Origin: an uncultured Limosilactobacillus sp.
GTDB taxonomy: Bacteria; Bacillota; Bacilli; Lactobacillales; Lactobacillaceae
Direction of reading: 5' to 3'
Length of the DNA stretch: 64,000 nt
Assembly (NCBI RefSeq): GCF_934202235.1
Contig: NZ_CAKPXS010000002.1
Coordinates: 7,580-71,579 of the forward strand
Made by a program: the position numbers and the translations under genes. Below, one piece after another: positions 26,791 through 34,468 of the stretch (the stretch's first letter is position 1; every line of letters begins with the position of its first letter). The notes under the pieces were generated by a model. It did not search any database. It was given only the letters and a program-made list of their open reading frames with translations, and had not been told where the DNA came from.

Positions 26791-27591
26791 CTATCTTAGA
26801 CTTTTTTGGAATTTTTGGTAGAGGAGGGCAGCAAAATAAATAGTCACTTCAATCGCCGATACGAAGAAACTGACTGGCCAATCGGTGTAGTAAGCGAGGG
26901 TCAGACCAGAATAAGTGCCAATCAGGCAAAAGATAATCGATAGCGTCATTATTTTGCCAATGCTGTGGGTGAAGTACTGGGCACTAGCTGCTGGCAGTGT
27001 TAACAAGATAAAGATCAATAAGGAACCGACAATTTGTGAAGCAACGCTGACACTGATAGCTAACAAGAGGAGGAAGAGGAGCGAGATGATGGTGGTATTG
27101 ACTCCCGCTGCGGTTGCGCCGACGTGGTCAAAGGAATCGAACTTCAGTGGTTTAAAGATGAGGGCGGTGATAATTACCACGACGATCGACAGGATAATCA
27201 GTGAATGAACTTCGGCTTGGCTAATACCAACGATGCTCCCAAAGAGGATGCTTGTGGCAGAATTAGACATCTTGTTACTTAGTGACAAAAAGAGAATCCC
27301 AAGGCCAAAGCACAGGCCGGAGACGGCGGTGGTGATTGTTTCACGCCGTGATTGGTTGACACTTAACCGTCCAACCACGAGTGAACTGGCCAGGGTGAAG
27401 AGTAACATCCCGTTTAACAGTGGCCAGCCAGCAAAAACGGCGAAGGCGCCGCCGGCAAAGCCAATTTCTGAGAGGGTATGGGTAAGGAAGGACATTTCGC
27501 GAGCAACGATAAAAACGCCAATCATCCCGCTGGTGATGGCAATGAAGGTGCTGGCCACGAAGGCGTAGCGCATAAAGTCTAGGTCAAACAT
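26791..27591 (-). CDS. Metal ABC transporter permease (ZnuB/AdcB/MntB family)
   Basis: 266 residues with about 8 TM helices. The N-terminus DFMRYAFVASTFIAITSGMIGVFIVAR and the following TLSEIGFAGGAFA (the coupling-loop region, usually SHAISHAVLPG in the family) mark an ABC-3 family permease for Zn2+ or Mn2+. It overlaps the ATPase stop by one base (TAATG), giving translational coupling. Spectrum (zinc or manganese) cannot be decided from the permease. Confidence 0.9.
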   Translation of the reverse strand: MFDLDFMRYAFVASTFIAITSGMIGVFIVAREMSFLTHTLSEIGFAGGAFAVFAGWPLLNGMLLFTLASSLVVGRLSVNQSRRETITTAVSGLCFGLGILFLSLSNKMSNSATSILFGSIVGISQAEVHSLIILSIVVVIITALIFKPLKFDSFDHVGATAAGVNTTIISLLFLLLLAISVSVASQIVGSLLIFILLTLPAASAQYFTHSIGKIMTLSIIFCLIGTYSGLTLAYYTDWPVSFFVSAIEVTIYFAALLYQKFQKSLR

Positions 27592-28259
27592 TAATGAACC
27601 TCCTTGAATTCTGGAAAGTCACTCAGCACCCCTTCGTGGTAACCGGGGCGGGTCATTTTAAGAAAACGCGTACCATAGCGCTTAGCCAGCGGTAGGTCAT
27701 GGGTAACGAAGAGAACGGTGAGCCCCTGTTTTTGCAATTTAGCAACGAGGTCTAGTAGTTCATATTTCATGGTATTATCCAAGCTGGCAGTAGCCTCGTC
27801 CAAAATTAGTAGACGTGGCCGGTTGACCAGTGCCTGGGCAAGGTAGGCCCGTTGTTTTTCGCCACCAGAAGCCAGTCCCAGTGGTCGGCGGCTAATCTCC
27901 TGCAGGTTGGTTTCGGTTAAGGCCTGTTGGATGTGCTGCTTTTCGCGCCTGGTTTGCCAGGGAATGTAACTGTCATTATAATTGAGGGCCACAAATTCAC
28001 GGATGGCCAGCGGGTATTCGCTATCCAGGTTGCGAAACTGCGGGACGTAGCCAATTTGGCGGTTGCTGGGGCGGGTAATTTCTCCACCCTGGGGATGAAG
28101 GCTCCCGAGCAGCGTTCGGATGAGGGTGGTTTTACCGACCCCGTTATCGCCAAAAACAATAAAAAAGTCTCCTGCCATGATTTGACAGTCAAGAGACTTA
28201 ATTACTGAGTGTTCACCGAACGCCACCGTTAAGTTGTTAATGTTAACTAGTGGCTTCAT
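27591..28259 (-). CDS. Metal ABC transporter ATP-binding protein (ZnuC/AdcC-like)
   Basis: 222 residues. Walker A GDNGVGKTTLIRTLLG, Q-loop GYVPQFRNLDS, signature LASGGEKQRAYLAQAL (ASGGE instead of the common LSGGQ), Walker B LLILDEATASLD and switch FVTHD are all present. It energises uptake through the neighbouring permease. The gap to the binding-protein gene is 16 bases. Confidence 0.93.
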   Translation of the reverse strand: MKPLVNINNLTVAFGEHSVIKSLDCQIMAGDFFIVFGDNGVGKTTLIRTLLGSLHPQGGEITRPSNRQIGYVPQFRNLDSEYPLAIREFVALNYNDSYIPWQTRREKQHIQQALTETNLQEISRRPLGLASGGEKQRAYLAQALVNRPRLLILDEATASLDNTMKYELLDLVAKLQKQGLTVLFVTHDLPLAKRYGTRFLKMTRPGYHEGVLSDFPEFKEVH

Positions 28260-28275
28260 GAAAAGCGCTCCTTAC

Positions 28276-29190
28276 TTATTTGTTTTCCTGTTGCTGAATC
28301 TTGGCTAACTGGTCGTACTGGCTCATCATCCATTCAGAGTAAGTCTTGCCGTGCGGCTTTGATTCAGTCACCTTTAAAATAGGGGTGTGGTGCTTTTTCG
28401 CGTATTTAACAAGGTTGTTGACCACTTTATCACTCGTTTGTGAGTTTTCAACGAAGAAGGCCAGTTGGTGGTTCTTCATTTCATTCTTGATGTTGCGGAT
28501 ATCCTTTGGTGAAGGATCGGTTTCGTCTTCAATGGCCTTTTCAAAGTGCTTGTCAGCGACCTGGTAGCCAGTTGCAGAGAGGGCGTAGTCAAAAACTGGT
28601 TCGCTAACTGCCACCTTGTTGCGCTGCGGGTTAACGTTCTTTTTGATCTGCTGAACCTTTTCATCAATTGGTTGAAGAGATTGAGCATACTTTTGAGCGT
28701 TTTGGTGGTAGTAGTCGGCGTGAGCCGGGTCCAGCTTGCTGTACTTATCAGCTAGCTTGTTAGCCAGTGCTGGCATGGTAGCCGGCCGGTACCAAACGTG
28801 TTCGTTATCGCCAACCTTCTTGTGGGCGACACTCTTGCCGACATTAACTACCTGCAGGTCCTTGTGGTGGTTGTTGCGGGCCAATTTTTTCAGCCACGGG
28901 TCGTAGTCAAGGCCGTTTTCGATGACGACGTTCGCCTTGGCAACTTGGCGGGCCTGCTTCGTTCCCGGATGATAATTGTGGGGGTCAATTGAAGTGCTAT
29001 TGATAATTGAGGTTACGTGACCATACTTCCCAGCGACTTGACTAGCAGCCTCACCATAGAAATCTAGGCTGGTGACAACCTGGATCGGTTTGCTGCTAGC
29101 TGCCAGGACGTGGTGGTTAGTGAGCGGGATCAGGGCAATCATTGCTGCAAGAATAACTCCGCAGCTAACTTTAAACAGACGTTTGAGCAT
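28276..29190 (-). CDS. Metal-binding ABC substrate-binding protein (cluster A-I, Zn/Mn type)
   Basis: 304 residues. An N-terminal hydrophobic segment (VILAAMIALIPLTNHHVLAASS) is followed by a ZnuA-like domain. Candidate metal ligands are His in DPHNYHPG, His in NEHVWYRP and Glu in AVSEPVFDYA; Glu at the third position is the Mn-type pattern (PsaA-like) rather than His. The typical end GKTYSEWMMSQYDQL is present. Unusually for a Gram-positive binding protein, no lipobox Cys follows the signal segment; the only early Cys is before the hydrophobic core. It heads the operon and is preceded by an operator-like dyad. Confidence 0.88.
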   Translation of the reverse strand: MLKRLFKVSCGVILAAMIALIPLTNHHVLAASSKPIQVVTSLDFYGEAASQVAGKYGHVTSIINSTSIDPHNYHPGTKQARQVAKANVVIENGLDYDPWLKKLARNNHHKDLQVVNVGKSVAHKKVGDNEHVWYRPATMPALANKLADKYSKLDPAHADYYHQNAQKYAQSLQPIDEKVQQIKKNVNPQRNKVAVSEPVFDYALSATGYQVADKHFEKAIEDETDPSPKDIRNIKNEMKNHQLAFFVENSQTSDKVVNNLVKYAKKHHTPILKVTESKPHGKTYSEWMMSQYDQLAKIQQQENK

Positions 29191-29224
29191 AGCGTTTCCT
29201 TCTTTCTGGTGACTTCTGTCATCG

Positions 29225-29260
29225 GTTTACAATAGTAAACATAGCTTTTACGAAAGGCAA
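29225..29260 (-). promoter_or_regulatory. Promoter with palindromic operator for the metal-uptake operon
   Basis: On the minus strand, -35 TTGCCT (29255-29260) and -10 TACTAT (29232-29237) are 17 bases apart. A perfect inverted repeat GTTTAC-AATA-GTAAAC (29225-29240) covers the -10. A metal-sensing repressor (Zur, AdcR or MntR class) would fit; which one is not known. Confidence 0.65.
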
Positions 29261-29378
29261 CCCTTTTCTTTAAAAAAGAGGAATTGTAAAATTGTCGTTA
29301 AAATGTAACAATCGGAGCAAGCTTAAGCCAGTCAGCGGTTAATTGCTGGCTTGAGGCAGCAAAGGGGAGCATAAGGGC

Positions 29379-30509
29379 ATGAATTTATTACAATTTCTTC
29401 ACCGCTGGTGGGATCAAGTCAAGATTCGTCATTTCCTGCGCCGGCACCCCGAAGCTAGCAGTGCTTACCGCCAATTACGAACGAATGGCTGGCCGGCAGG
29501 GGCGATTGGTTATTTTCTGCGCCACCAGGATCGCCTGGAGATGACGTACCAGGTAGGTTCGCCACTATATGTTGCCATGCTACAAAACAGTGGATTGACA
29601 GCGTACCAGCAGCTGACGTTAATTATTGACCGGCACCTGCAATCGTGGGTTGATGCGACTGGTTTTTTACAACTGGGCAGTCATGATTTTCGACTAGCAG
29701 CGGGCCTCTCACCACAAAGCTTTTTCTATCCTTATTTTCGTCAATTAGTCGTTGATGCCTACCCAACCCCGCTGGGGTTAAGTCAGGATCAACTAGGTCG
29801 CCGGGTCCACTTATTCCGGGTTTACCTGGATCGACAAAATATTAGCTACCTGCGTCGCTATCCGGCACCAGCTGGAGCTAGTGACTACCAACGACTGTTA
29901 AAGTACTGTACGGACCGCCACTTAGCATTGGACTATCAAACGGGGGCTAATTACCACAATCGTTACCATGACCACTTTGATTATCCCCATAACATGAAGG
30001 TCCAATTAATGTGTGACTCTCCGCGGTCACGCTACAATGACGCCCGGATGATCGAATTCATTATCGATATTGCAAGTGGGAAATTTGTTAGCCAGTGGAA
30101 CGTTTATCAGACTAATTCTGCAGGGCAGGTTGATGCCAACCCGCGACACTATTCGGTCGACGAACTATACCAGGTGGCTAATACCGAATCGTTTAATTAT
30201 GGACTCCCCCACGGGGGCTATCGGCTGCCAGCGGCTTACCAGGGGACGCACCGTTACTTAGATATCCAACAACCAACGAATAGTCAAATTCGCCGACAAG
30301 CCAAGAAGTACTGGCGTTATCCGTATGATTACAACCACGGGGGTCCATTTGCGGAAATCGTCAGGAATGGTGGTGACAATGACGTACGTTGCTGGCGAGC
30401 CATTCCGGAAGACCAGCGGCAGTCAGTCTACAATGACTTTGTTGCTACTTTGCGGGCTGGCCAACAGCCCAATCAGGGTATCGCTACCTACTTGGATCAA
30501 CGGAAATAA
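29379..30509 (+). CDS. Uncharacterised protein, possibly DUF3114-like
   Basis: 376 residues, soluble, no signal peptide; start ATG with AAAGGGGAGC upstream. The C-terminal half has a distinctive run of aromatic and His residues: NYHNRYHDHFDYPHNMKVQL, then MIEFIIDIASGKFVSQWNVY. I associate this tentatively with the DUF3114 family of lactobacilli and streptococci; no function is known. It is divergent from the metal operon and shares the intergenic region, which holds an unexplained AAGCCAG/CTGGCTT dyad (29325-29352) and TTGT/ACAA repeats. Confidence 0.6.
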   Translation: MNLLQFLHRWWDQVKIRHFLRRHPEASSAYRQLRTNGWPAGAIGYFLRHQDRLEMTYQVGSPLYVAMLQNSGLTAYQQLTLIIDRHLQSWVDATGFLQLGSHDFRLAAGLSPQSFFYPYFRQLVVDAYPTPLGLSQDQLGRRVHLFRVYLDRQNISYLRRYPAPAGASDYQRLLKYCTDRHLALDYQTGANYHNRYHDHFDYPHNMKVQLMCDSPRSRYNDARMIEFIIDIASGKFVSQWNVYQTNSAGQVDANPRHYSVDELYQVANTESFNYGLPHGGYRLPAAYQGTHRYLDIQQPTNSQIRRQAKKYWRYPYDYNHGGPFAEIVRNGGDNDVRCWRAIPEDQRQSVYNDFVATLRAGQQPNQGIATYLDQRK

Positions 30510-30513
30510 AAGA

Positions 30514-30549
30514 AGGCACCAACCGCTTTCGCAACGGCTGGTGCCTAAT
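30514..30549. terminator. Bidirectional terminator
   Basis: AGGCACCA..CCG and CGG.TGGTGCCT (30514-30546) form a long stem with loop CTTTCGCAA. A/T tracts lie on both sides, between convergent genes. Confidence 0.85.
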
Positions 30550-30557
30550 TTGTGTTG

Positions 30558-31496
30558 TTAGTCATTGTATGACCGGCGATGGAGGTAGAGTGAAGCAATA
30601 AGCGAAAGCAATCCGGCCAGACCAATGATGATCCAGAAACCGTACTTGGAACTCTCCCAGGGCATCCCGCCAACGTTCATCCCCATCAGACCGCTGAGCA
30701 GGGCAGCAATCCCGATCACGAGGCCGGTGGAATCCAAAAACTTCATTAGGTGATTCAGGTGGTTATCCATCATCGCGGTGTACAGACTGCTGAGGGATTC
30801 AACCGCATCCCGGTAGATATGAATGGCCTTTGATAACCGCCGCTGACTAGTCTCAATTTTTAACTTGAGTGAGTCACTGATATTGCGAGCCATGGGACTG
30901 TCTACTAGTGCCTTCAGGGTGGTCGTTTGATCGTTAACGGTGTGTTCAAAGTAAACCAGTTGCCGCATCAGTTCCGTCAGCGCCCGGAGCTCGGTATTTT
31001 TAATCGTGGTATCGCGTGACGCTTGGTCTAGCCGGTCAATCTCGTCCTCAAAGTTTTGCAGGGCAGCGTTAAGTTGTTGCTGCCAGGCATCCACCAGGTG
31101 AAATACCAGCTGGTGGACGGGGTCATGTTCGGCTACTGCTTGTTGCAGTTCCTCAAATGAAACGGCTGAATTTTGGGTACAGATGATCAGGTGGTCCTGG
31201 TCAAAGATTAAGATGGCTGGTGTTAATTGCTCTTCAATATGCTGGTAACCAAAATTGAAGTCAAAGACAACCAGAAGGTGGGGATTGGTCAGCTGCTTGC
31301 TTTCAAGCAGTTGAAACCGTGACACTTCTTCTGCCGAATTGCAGCGGTCAAAGATTGTGGGGTCCAGGTTAAATTGCGTACAAAGCTCGGCGATTTCTTC
31401 TGGAGTAGGCGAAGATAATAAAAGGATTGTTGAGGATTGGCCCTGACCGGTAGTGACTTGTAAATGTCGACCGTTAATGGTAAACGTTTGAAGCAT
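30558..31496 (-). CDS. corA: CorA-family magnesium/divalent cation channel
   Basis: 312 residues. A long N-terminal cytoplasmic domain (alpha/beta plus a long stalk helix) is followed by two C-terminal TM helices with the signature GMNVGGMPW between them (GMN selectivity loop). The C-terminus is short and basic (HRRSYND). CorA forms pentameric Mg2+ (Co2+, Ni2+) channels; the paralogue group with low conservation in the N-domain may have other specificity. GAGCTGGC-type weak ribosome site. Confidence 0.92.
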   Translation of the reverse strand: MLQTFTINGRHLQVTTGQGQSSTILLLSSPTPEEIAELCTQFNLDPTIFDRCNSAEEVSRFQLLESKQLTNPHLLVVFDFNFGYQHIEEQLTPAILIFDQDHLIICTQNSAVSFEELQQAVAEHDPVHQLVFHLVDAWQQQLNAALQNFEDEIDRLDQASRDTTIKNTELRALTELMRQLVYFEHTVNDQTTTLKALVDSPMARNISDSLKLKIETSQRRLSKAIHIYRDAVESLSSLYTAMMDNHLNHLMKFLDSTGLVIGIAALLSGLMGMNVGGMPWESSKYGFWIIIGLAGLLSLIASLYLHRRSYND

Positions 31497-31612
31497 CGCT
31501 GCCAGCTCCTTTCGACTGCATCATGCAAGCTACTCTTATGATGATAATTATACCGGAGAGGGCCAGAAAACAATAAAAAGATGCCTGATGAGCTGACCAA
31601 TCAAAAAAGGAC

Positions 31613-31618
31613 TATAAT
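31613..31618 (+). promoter_or_regulatory. -10 element for the APC permease gene
   Basis: A perfect TATAAT lies at 31613-31618; a -35 is not convincing (CTGACC at 31593 is too close). Transcription would begin near 31625, which leaves almost no leader for a TTG start at 31643 and supports the later TTG. Confidence 0.5.
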
Positions 31619-31663
31619 AATCTTTAATGATAATAAGTCGGTTTGAATGAAGAAGGCTCGATC

Positions 31664-32965
31664 TTGAAGAAACAAAAGAATGGTTCTATTGGTGTTGTTG
31701 GGGCAACCGCCATTGGTGTTGGCGGAATGATGGGTGCTGGACTCTACACTTTGCTGGGGCTGGCTGCCAAAAGTGCGGGGAAGTGGTTGCCACTGTCATT
31801 TTTGATTGGGGGGATTGTGGCTGCTTTTTCTGTTTATTCTTATTCACGGTTGGGAATGACCTACCCGGATCGCGGTGGGGCCGCAAAGTTTCTCCTGCGT
31901 GGTTTTGGCAATGGTTTACTCGCCGGGGGAATCAACGTTTTCCAGTACTTTGGCTGGATTATTGCGATGGCTCTCTATGCGACCGGTTTTGCCGAGTATA
32001 CTTGTCAGTTGGCGGGAATTAAAGGTGGTGGTTGGCGAGGAAAAATAATTAGCATTGGGATTGTTATCCTCGTTGTCCTCGTTAATATTCTTGGTTCGCG
32101 ACAAGTGGCACGAGCACAAACCACAATTATTGCCTTTGAGTTAGTTATTTTGGCTGGTTTTATTGGTTTCGGCCTTAGTCATGCCCACGTACCGGTGATG
32201 GCTCCGCACGTTGCTGGTGGTCCATTGGGGGTCTTATCGGCCGCCGGTTTGCTATACGTGACCTATGAAGGATTCGGGGTGGTCACGAACGCCGCCGGCA
32301 GTATGAGTAATCCGGAGAAACAGTTACCGTTGGCGTTGACGCTCTCCTTAGTAATTGTGATGGTGGTTTATATCCTCGCCAGTATCGTGGTGATCAAGAC
32401 GATCGGTGTTCAGCAGGCCATTAATAACCAGGGCCATGTTTTGGCGGTGGCTGGTAAAACAATTTTTGGTAAGCTGGGAATGGTCTTGATTGGGGTTGCC
32501 GCCCTGGTAGCAACCGCCTCCGCTGTCAATTCGACGATGTTTGGTGATGACAACTTAGCCATTCGCATTTCCAAGGCGGGTGAAATCCCGGTACAGTTTG
32601 GCGCGATGACCAGAGTTGGTGGTACGTGGGGGTTATTCATTACTTCCCTGATTGTCTGCGTCTTTGTGGTGGTCTTTCCGCTAGCCGATGTTGGTCAGAT
32701 GGCCAGCCTGGCATTTTTGCTGGTTTACGCAATGGTGAATGTTGGACACCTGCGACTAGTTAAGCAAACAGGAGCCAACCGTTTTGTGTTGATGTGTTCA
32801 GTCGGCTTAAACCTGGCCCTCTTTGCCTTGCTGTTTGGTCAAACTATTGTCCGTGGCGACGTTTTAACCTGGGCATCGGTAGTGGTCCTGCTAGTGGCAA
32901 GTTTTATTATTGAGTTTCTGTGGCGCCAGCGCAACCACGAAAACCTGCACTGGCTTGGTAAGTAG
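31664..32965 (+). CDS. APC-superfamily amino acid permease
   Basis: 433 residues, about 12 TM helices. The start GSIGVVGATAIGVGGMMGAGLYTLLG is the conserved TM1 G-rich substrate loop of APC transporters; PDRGGAAKF is the second conserved motif. No ATG is available in frame: the TTG at 31664 has AGAAGG seven bases upstream and gives the sequence LKKQKNGSIG; another TTG at 31643 lacks a site. Substrate unknown. No clear terminator follows until 33320. Confidence 0.85.
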   Translation: MKKQKNGSIGVVGATAIGVGGMMGAGLYTLLGLAAKSAGKWLPLSFLIGGIVAAFSVYSYSRLGMTYPDRGGAAKFLLRGFGNGLLAGGINVFQYFGWIIAMALYATGFAEYTCQLAGIKGGGWRGKIISIGIVILVVLVNILGSRQVARAQTTIIAFELVILAGFIGFGLSHAHVPVMAPHVAGGPLGVLSAAGLLYVTYEGFGVVTNAAGSMSNPEKQLPLALTLSLVIVMVVYILASIVVIKTIGVQQAINNQGHVLAVAGKTIFGKLGMVLIGVAALVATASAVNSTMFGDDNLAIRISKAGEIPVQFGAMTRVGGTWGLFITSLIVCVFVVVFPLADVGQMASLAFLLVYAMVNVGHLRLVKQTGANRFVLMCSVGLNLALFALLFGQTIVRGDVLTWASVVVLLVASFIIEFLWRQRNHENLHWLGK

Positions 32966-33099
32966 TGAAGTTGAAGGATTGTTTTGCCAATTAGGAATAA
33001 TAACGTGATGGAAAGCAAGCCCCTGATAATGAGTCATAATCAGTAAAAGGTGGTAGAACAACGGCTAGTCAATAAGCGGCAGACCAGCAGCCAACCAGT

Positions 33100-33290
33100 C
33101 CCCCAGGCCAAAATGGCTAGACAACAATGGTGGCTGTAAGCGGGTTAGTGGTCTTGTCACTCCTTGGCTTAACTAAAAAGAACGAGTAATCTCAAAAGGA
33201 CTATTCGCTGGCTGCGGTGTTGGTCTGACGATAATAGTTGGTTTTGTCATTGCGCTTTCTTGATGCCAGTGCGATCACCAGAATAAGTCC
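33100..33290 (+). pseudogene. Possible decayed membrane-protein gene in the 582-base gap (32966-33547)
   Basis: No intact gene lies in this gap. Adjacent frames read MVAVSGLVVLSLLGLTKKNE-stop, then SQKDYSLAAVLV, then in another frame GLTIIVGFVIALS-stop. Joined across two lesions they form two plausible TM segments. This looks like a small membrane-protein gene broken by a stop and a frameshift, and the terminator at 33320 would fit its end. It could also be chance. Confidence 0.3.
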
Positions 33291-33319
33291 TCGTTGGTAA
33301 AGTAAATTGATCAAAAATT

Positions 33320-33354
33320 AACAGCAGTTACTACCCAGTAAACTGCTGTTTTTT
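33320..33354 (+). terminator. Terminator
   Basis: AACAGCAGTT (33320-33329) pairs with AACTGCTGTT (33341-33350), followed by TTTTTT. Confidence 0.85.
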
Positions 33355-33547
33355 GTATGGTGATAAACTACTGGTAACAAAAAAACACCGTCATCTCAAC
33401 CTTAACGTTAAAACGGACTAGAACGATCGCTGGTGTGTTAGGTTGATCGTTGATGTTCAAGTGATAAAATAATTATGATAGTACTTTTTGCTTCAACGAG
33501 TAGTTTTTTAGCAGAAATGATGCTTTCTTAATTAGTATAAGCTGGTG

Positions 33548-34054
33548 ATGAACATGAGTGCGAAGTTATTGCTAAGGCTTATTAGCCTCATAGCCTTTGT
33601 GGCGCTGGTAGTCCAAGTGGGTTACCAGATTCATAAGGTACAGCGAAAAAAAGAGTCGTTGCGACAAATTGAAACGTCAATTAACTGGTTACTTTTAGCT
33701 ATTACATTAGTTTCGTTTGGTGGTAGTTTTTATGCCAATAATGATCGAATTGAGGGTTGGCCCTTTGGCCTGGAAAAAACGATTATTGGCCGCAAAGTGA
33801 GGGTTACTTCAGTGGCAACGATCGATTGTCCTCACCAGGTAACGCTAAGTGGTGGACAAGCCCGGGTGAACTTTAGTGTGCCGCGCAATACGAGGATGAA
33901 ACTGGTCTTAAACGGAACAGTTTTAGCAATTGTCCATAACGAAAATAGCGATAAACCTGTGAAATTAGCCTACTTAGTTTGCCAGACTGGCCGGTACCAG
34001 GTGATTGCCGACCGCGGTCAGCACACGACAACGGCAACTTTGACGGTCAAGTGA
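33548..34054 (+). CDS. Uncharacterised membrane protein with two TM helices and an extracytoplasmic domain
   Basis: 168 residues from the ATG at 33548 (ATG 33554 or GTG 33545 are alternatives; the ribosome site is weak). TM helices lie at ~8-27 and ~45-65, then an exported beta-rich domain of ~95 residues (KVRVTSVATIDCP...VNFSVPRNTRMKLVLN...) with two cysteines that could form a disulfide. It reads like a small immunoglobulin-like fold. Family not recognised. The upstream DNA (33397-33445) holds a CAACCTTAAC/GTTAGGTTG dyad. Confidence 0.6.
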   Translation: MNMSAKLLLRLISLIAFVALVVQVGYQIHKVQRKKESLRQIETSINWLLLAITLVSFGGSFYANNDRIEGWPFGLEKTIIGRKVRVTSVATIDCPHQVTLSGGQARVNFSVPRNTRMKLVLNGTVLAIVHNENSDKPVKLAYLVCQTGRYQVIADRGQHTTTATLTVK

Positions 34055-34135
34055 CGATCAATAATCAGTATTATTGTGACCTTGGAATGAGATGACCAGG
34101 AGGATGGTGAACAAAGAAAGTGGTTGAAATTTGAG

Positions 34136-34174
34136 ACAGCGATGGTTTCACTGGGGCCGTTGCGCTGTTTTTTT
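34136..34174 (+). terminator. Terminator
   Basis: ACAGCG (34136-34141) and CGCTGT (34163-34168) close a loop with an inner GG/CC pairing, followed by seven Ts. Confidence 0.75.
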
Positions 34175-34228
34175 CTAATGTCCGTTCTCCAGGGTTGTCG
34201 CTGACTAGTATGATACAGCCGGGGCGAG

Positions 34229-34258
34229 TTGACAAAGATTAGGCGGTCCTGGTAAGCT
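34229..34258 (+). promoter_or_regulatory. Promoter of the ABC-F leader
   Basis: Perfect -35 TTGACA (34229-34234), an 18-base spacer and TAAGCT (34253-34258) with an extended TGG just before it. The leader RNA would start near 34265. Confidence 0.6.
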
Positions 34259-34289
34259 AGCAGCAGCAAATATCGGGAGGGATCAACCA

Positions 34290-34301
34290 TTGAAGTTTTA
34301 A
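34290..34301 (+). CDS. Three-codon leader peptide (uORF) of the ABC-F attenuator
   Basis: TTG-AAG-TTT-TAA reads M-K-F-stop, 9 bases after an excellent GGGAGG site (34275-34280). No other reading frame uses that ribosome site. Very short uORFs are known in leaders of Lmo0919/Vga-type ABC-F genes, where antibiotic-stalled ribosomes switch the attenuator. Translation here is inferred. Confidence 0.5.
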   Translation: MKF

Positions 34302-34315
34302 TTCTGCACAAGTTA

Positions 34316-34381
34316 ATGCTGCTAATTCATGAATGGACGTGGATTGGTGGCCCTTGGACAGGACTAAATTCAAATGGCTGA
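34316..34381 (+). CDS. Possible second leader ORF, 21 codons, Trp-rich
   Basis: ATG at 34316 opens MLLIHEWTWIGGPWTGLNSNG-stop, with three tryptophans and a weak ribosome site. Codons GGC-CCT and the following ACA-GGA-CTA lie in the 5' arms of the antiterminator, so a ribosome here would melt that structure. It may be coincidental. Confidence 0.25.
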   Translation: MLLIHEWTWIGGPWTGLNSNG

Positions 34382-34441
34382 GAGATCTCAAGTGGCGCAG
34401 TAGCGTCTTGTTGGCCGGTCCTGACAGGGGCCGGCCTTTTT
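34349..34441 (+). promoter_or_regulatory. Transcription attenuator of the ABC-F gene (terminator/antiterminator pair)
   Basis: The terminator is GGCCGG..CC (34413-34421) with GG..CCGGCC (to 34436), followed by TTTTT. A competing hairpin pairs GGCCC (34349-34353) with GGGCC (34428-34432) and, nested inside, CAGGAC (34359-34364) with GTCCTG (34418-34423). It uses up both terminator arms, so the structures exclude each other. A small GAGATCTC palindrome (34381-34388 region) lies between. This is the layout of ribosome-controlled attenuation of antibiotic-resistance ABC-F genes. Confidence 0.7.
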
Positions 34442-34468
34442 GCGTCCCGCAAGAAAGGACGTGTGAGA

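Noticed and set aside
29325..29352. AAGCCAG/CTGGCTT dyad as a terminator
   Set aside because: No T run follows and it lies just upstream of a start codon, so a terminator role is not supported; left as an unexplained dyad.
34054..34135. AGGAGG followed by ATG near 34100 as a small gene
   Set aside because: The frame closes after seven codons and lies in the 3' region ahead of a terminator.
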